A stretch of 51,291 nt of DNA from Verrucomicrobiia bacterium (lineage in GTDB: Bacteria > Zixibacteria > MSB-5A5 > DSPP01): contig DATLYY010000020.1 in the NCBI GenBank assembly GCA_035574275.1, positions 1 to 51,291 of the forward strand. Reading direction: 5' to 3'. Position numbers and translations under genes: made by a program. The notes below the pieces were generated by a model. The model did not search any database and was not told where the DNA came from. It was given only the letters and a program-made list of their open reading frames with translations. Shown here one piece after another: positions 48,944 through 51,291 of this stretch. How positions within the stretch are numbered: the first letter of the stretch is position 1; each line of letters opens with the position of its first letter.

Positions 48944-50629
48944 TTAACGGTTTGCTTTATTTATAATTTTTGTTACTTCATAAAATTTCCCAAAAAACTC
49001 ATTTCCAGGCACTGCAACAGATTTAAACTCTTCCAAGAGCAATCTCTTAAGTCGCTGCTTTGCCGTTCTTTTCTCCTCGGAAGTACCGTTCATGGCTTGT
49101 TGAACCAAGCCCGGGTTCTCACCCAAAACCTTGCTAGTGACCTGATCTGGCAATAATCCCTCTATATTTTTCTTTCCAGCGAGATTCTGCCCTAATGCAG
49201 AATAATGTGTATTTCTCTCAAAACCCAAACCTATTAAACACCTTTCAATGTCTGGCTCAGCATCTAGATCGTAGGTAATAAATATTTTCTTGCACCTGTC
49301 CTTGATAAATTTCAAAACTACCGGCTGGCTCAAAGTTCCTTTTCCTTCATATGGAAAAATTTCACCTTCAAACTTAAGTTGTCCAGTCCCATGAACTGGA
49401 TCGCGTAAGAGCTCGAAATATTCCTTATCAATGTCTCCCTCAACTAGAAGAACTGAATCTTTCTTACTAAAGAAGAGTTTTCGCCAGGGTTCAAATTCCT
49501 GATTTTCGACACCGAGCGCAAGCCCAAAAGGTTCCATCCAATTGGCCCCAGAGGTATCGACTACTACACTTTCCTTTAGTTGTTTGTAATAGACATTACG
49601 TTTCAGCAAGATATTGGATTCAGGTTTTTCTTGACTTAGCATGTAAGGGCTATGTGTGGTAGTAATTACTTGTACCTTGAATTCTTCGCTGAGATCCTGA
49701 ATGATTTTCCCGAATTCGGCTTGTGCTGACGGATGGAGAAAGCTCTCCGGCTCTTCAATTACAATTATTGGTGTAATTTTTGATGCCGACTTCACAGATT
49801 GGCTAATTTCCTTTGCCAAAAACAACGTTAGTAGAATTAACGTGCGGTTACGGGTTCCGCTTCCCCAATCATTAAGACTGACGTCGACAATCCCGGACCT
49901 CAACGTTAAGCTAAAGGGCAAGTAATCTAAGTCAAATTGTTCAATCGACAAACTGACTTTATATTTTTCTTCGAGACGACCGAGTAGTTTTGTGAGCTCT
50001 TCCTGCCTGTCTTTAGCTATTTTGCGCAGCCTCTTGTTCATAGATAATTTTATGGATTCTAACTGGCCTGCATGTTGACCAGATAGCTCAGGGAAAAAAC
50101 CGCCAAATTCGCGCCAATATCTAAATCGGGGGTCTAACTCAGTTGAATTGTAAAATAGAAAAGTTCGAGAAGTTTGGAACTTCCTCAAAACTTCCTGTGC
50201 ATTTAGACCCTCAAACTTTTTTTCCCCGATCTGAACTGTAACTTCCTGCTCATTTCTTTCGCCACCGTAAACCAGTTGTAAACACAACGTTATGCCATCA
50301 GGTGGACTTTCCAGTTTGAGCTGGGTAGCAAGAAATTCATACAAACCCGTGTCTGCACTCTTATCAACGGTTACTTCTATGGCTATTGTAATTTTCCGCT
50401 GCTTTGGTTCAGCTTCTATCCATCTGCAAAAGTCTTCCTTTACTGACAACTCTTGTTGATAACGGAAGCTGTAAGGGTCTTCCTCTTTCATAAAACCACG
50501 GAGAACTCGCACAATATTCGTTTTTCCGCAGTCGTTCTTGCCGCAAATAGCACAGTAGTAGGTAGAAAAATGAAGATCTAAGTTTTCAAGGGTTCTATAA
50601 TTTCTAATTTTAAGCTTGTTAATCTTCAT
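48944..50629 (-). CDS. OLD-family ATP-dependent nuclease (AAA ATPase plus TOPRIM)
   Basis: 561 aa. N-terminal ABC/SMC-like ATPase: Walker A GKNDCGKTN (about 30-38), a signature-like DWGSGTRNR (about 263), Walker B IIVIEEPESFLH (about 296) and switch His in TTTHSPYML. C-terminal TOPRIM nuclease: VLLVEGDIDKEYF (about 402) and the metal DLD of ITYDLDAEP. This is the class-1 overcoming-lysogenization-defect architecture shared with GajA of Gabija and other anti-phage nucleases. No helicase partner (GajB) lies next to it in the window. The gene is markedly AT-rich against all neighbours, suggesting recent acquisition. Confidence 0.9.
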   Translation of the reverse strand: MKINKLKIRNYRTLENLDLHFSTYYCAICGKNDCGKTNIVRVLRGFMKEEDPYSFRYQQELSVKEDFCRWIEAEPKQRKITIAIEVTVDKSADTGLYEFLATQLKLESPPDGITLCLQLVYGGERNEQEVTVQIGEKKFEGLNAQEVLRKFQTSRTFLFYNSTELDPRFRYWREFGGFFPELSGQHAGQLESIKLSMNKRLRKIAKDRQEELTKLLGRLEEKYKVSLSIEQFDLDYLPFSLTLRSGIVDVSLNDWGSGTRNRTLILLTLFLAKEISQSVKSASKITPIIVIEEPESFLHPSAQAEFGKIIQDLSEEFKVQVITTTHSPYMLSQEKPESNILLKRNVYYKQLKESVVVDTSGANWMEPFGLALGVENQEFEPWRKLFFSKKDSVLLVEGDIDKEYFELLRDPVHGTGQLKFEGEIFPYEGKGTLSQPVVLKFIKDRCKKIFITYDLDAEPDIERCLIGLGFERNTHYSALGQNLAGKKNIEGLLPDQVTSKVLGENPGLVQQAMNGTSEEKRTAKQRLKRLLLEEFKSVAVPGNEFFGKFYEVTKIINKANR

Positions 50630-51291
50630 TCAATCGCTCTACGCCCTATCCCATCAAACCGTAAGCCACTTTGAGCAATCTTTTAAGCTTTCCGTCAATG
50701 TTATCCATTATCGCCAAATTATCTTTCGCTTTCCCAAAAATCAACCTCCCCGGGGGTGGGTTACAAATTCACAACAACTTCAGAGTGAATTTCGCAGGGT
50801 GGGCCTTTAGTAGAGGGACGTGGGCGGGTTTTAAGGATTTTCACTAATCCATAATCCCCAATCCCTGATCCCTGTATTTGTGAGACGCGGGATTTAGCCT
50901 CGGAGAAAGAGCCGGTGTGCACACCGGCTCCCCCCAAGGCCCAAAGGCGTAGCATGATACACCACGCAAGCCCCCTTTGACGAAAGGGGGCGAAAAGCCA
51001 AAAAGCCCCTCCCCCATCAGGGCGGGGGAGTGCGGCAGTTCCACCCGGCCCCTGAGGCCAAGCCATTCCATCGGCTTGCCACCATAAGACGCGCCCAAAA
51101 GGCCCGTCTGCAAAAGCCGCCGCCCGTTCCGGGCTTGGGGCGGACGGCCCAACCAAAAAAAGCCGGAATAGAACACCAAAGCGCCGCGCAAGCGGCGCAG
51201 GGCAGCTGCCTCTTTGAAGGCAGCCAACCCAATAGAACTGAAGGGAAGGTGGCGCCTCCCCTTCACATGCCGCCCAAATCCCGCGAACCCA
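50630..51291. other. Non-coding, palindrome-rich region at the right edge
   Basis: No convincing gene in 662 bp. Frames open here lack ribosome sites and read as low-complexity Pro/Gly/Arg. Structures seen: GAGCCGGTGTG/CACACCGGCTC (about 50910-50931), GCCCCCTTT-GAC-GAAAGGGGGC (about 50971-50992), CCTCCCCC-ATCAGG-GCGGGGGAG and GCGCCGC-GCAA-GCGGCGC (about 51180-51197). These are repeats of the sort often scattered between genes in such genomes. The first about 180 bp share the AT-rich composition of the neighbouring nuclease gene. Confidence 0.5.

Noticed and set aside
50761-51266. Overlapping minus-strand frames of 131-140 codons at the right end
   Set aside because: No ribosome site, products are Gly/Pro/Arg-rich and built from palindromic repeats; several frames are open at once, as expected for such repeats.
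1-51291. CRISPR arrays, insertion sequences, integrases, rRNA
   Set aside because: No regularly spaced direct repeats, transposase or integrase motifs or rRNA-like stretches were seen on either strand.

Overview
This 51.3 kb window looks like chromosomal DNA of a GC-rich, Gram-negative bacterium with a very large respiratory chain. Outer-membrane beta-barrels, lipoproteins and a periplasm full of c-type cytochromes are evident. Alternative complex III (ACIII) next to an A2-type caa3 oxidase is seen in Rhodothermus, Bacteroidota and other FCB-group lineages, so an uncultured FCB-type phylum is plausible. That placement is inference; no rRNA is present to confirm it.

Layout. (1) 1-14.5 kb: a partial secreted-protein gene on the minus strand, then one collinear plus-strand operon, actABCDEF, a diheme cytochrome c, coxB, coxA, ctaA, ctaB, ctaG, a 50-aa membrane protein and coxC, closed by an intrinsic terminator. 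This is a complete quinol-to-oxygen branch. (2) 14.6-22.6 kb: tRNA-His, then an Rrf2-family Fe-S regulator with a perfect 27-bp palindromic operator. It heads a stress island of two hemerythrins, Hsp20, three CBS proteins (one with an internal deletion), two universal stress proteins (one degenerate), a phosphoribosyltransferase, a PRPP-synthetase homologue and an alpha/beta hydrolase. The content recalls the mycobacterial DosR dormancy (hypoxia/NO) regulon. (3) 22.7-36.6 kb: an SDR gene under a second copy of the same operator. Then come a decaheme cytochrome with an MtrB/PioB-like barrel, a monoheme cytochrome, a Rieske/cytochrome b pair, a 9-heme membrane-anchored cytochrome, a 6-heme NapC/NirT-type cytochrome, and two fusions of periplasmic multiheme wires (19 and 11 CxxCH) to cytochrome-b561-like membrane domains. 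(4) 36.7-45.4 kb: a second Rrf2 regulator translationally coupled to a lipoprotein copper nitrite reductase, a redoxin, a third hemerythrin, a porin, a two-subunit cytochrome-bd-like oxidase with its own heme c, NrfH, NrfA and a small membrane protein. (5) 45.5-51.3 kb: aconitase (minus), a deoxyhypusine-synthase-like protein, an AT-rich OLD-family nuclease gene (minus), and repeat-rich non-coding DNA.

How it fits together. I count 74 c-heme motifs in 12 proteins. The organism appears able to send quinol electrons to oxygen (ACIII-caa3, and probably the bd-like enzyme), to nitrite (NirK to NO, NrfHA to ammonium), and perhaps across the outer membrane through the decaheme/barrel conduit fed by the Rieske/b and multiheme-b modules. 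Two Cys-containing Rrf2 regulators, an FNR-like dyad and three hemerythrins point to control by oxygen, NO or redox state. The most unusual part is 27.5-36.6 kb, a probable quinol-oxidising supercomplex whose four c-type subunits alone carry 45 heme-binding motifs.
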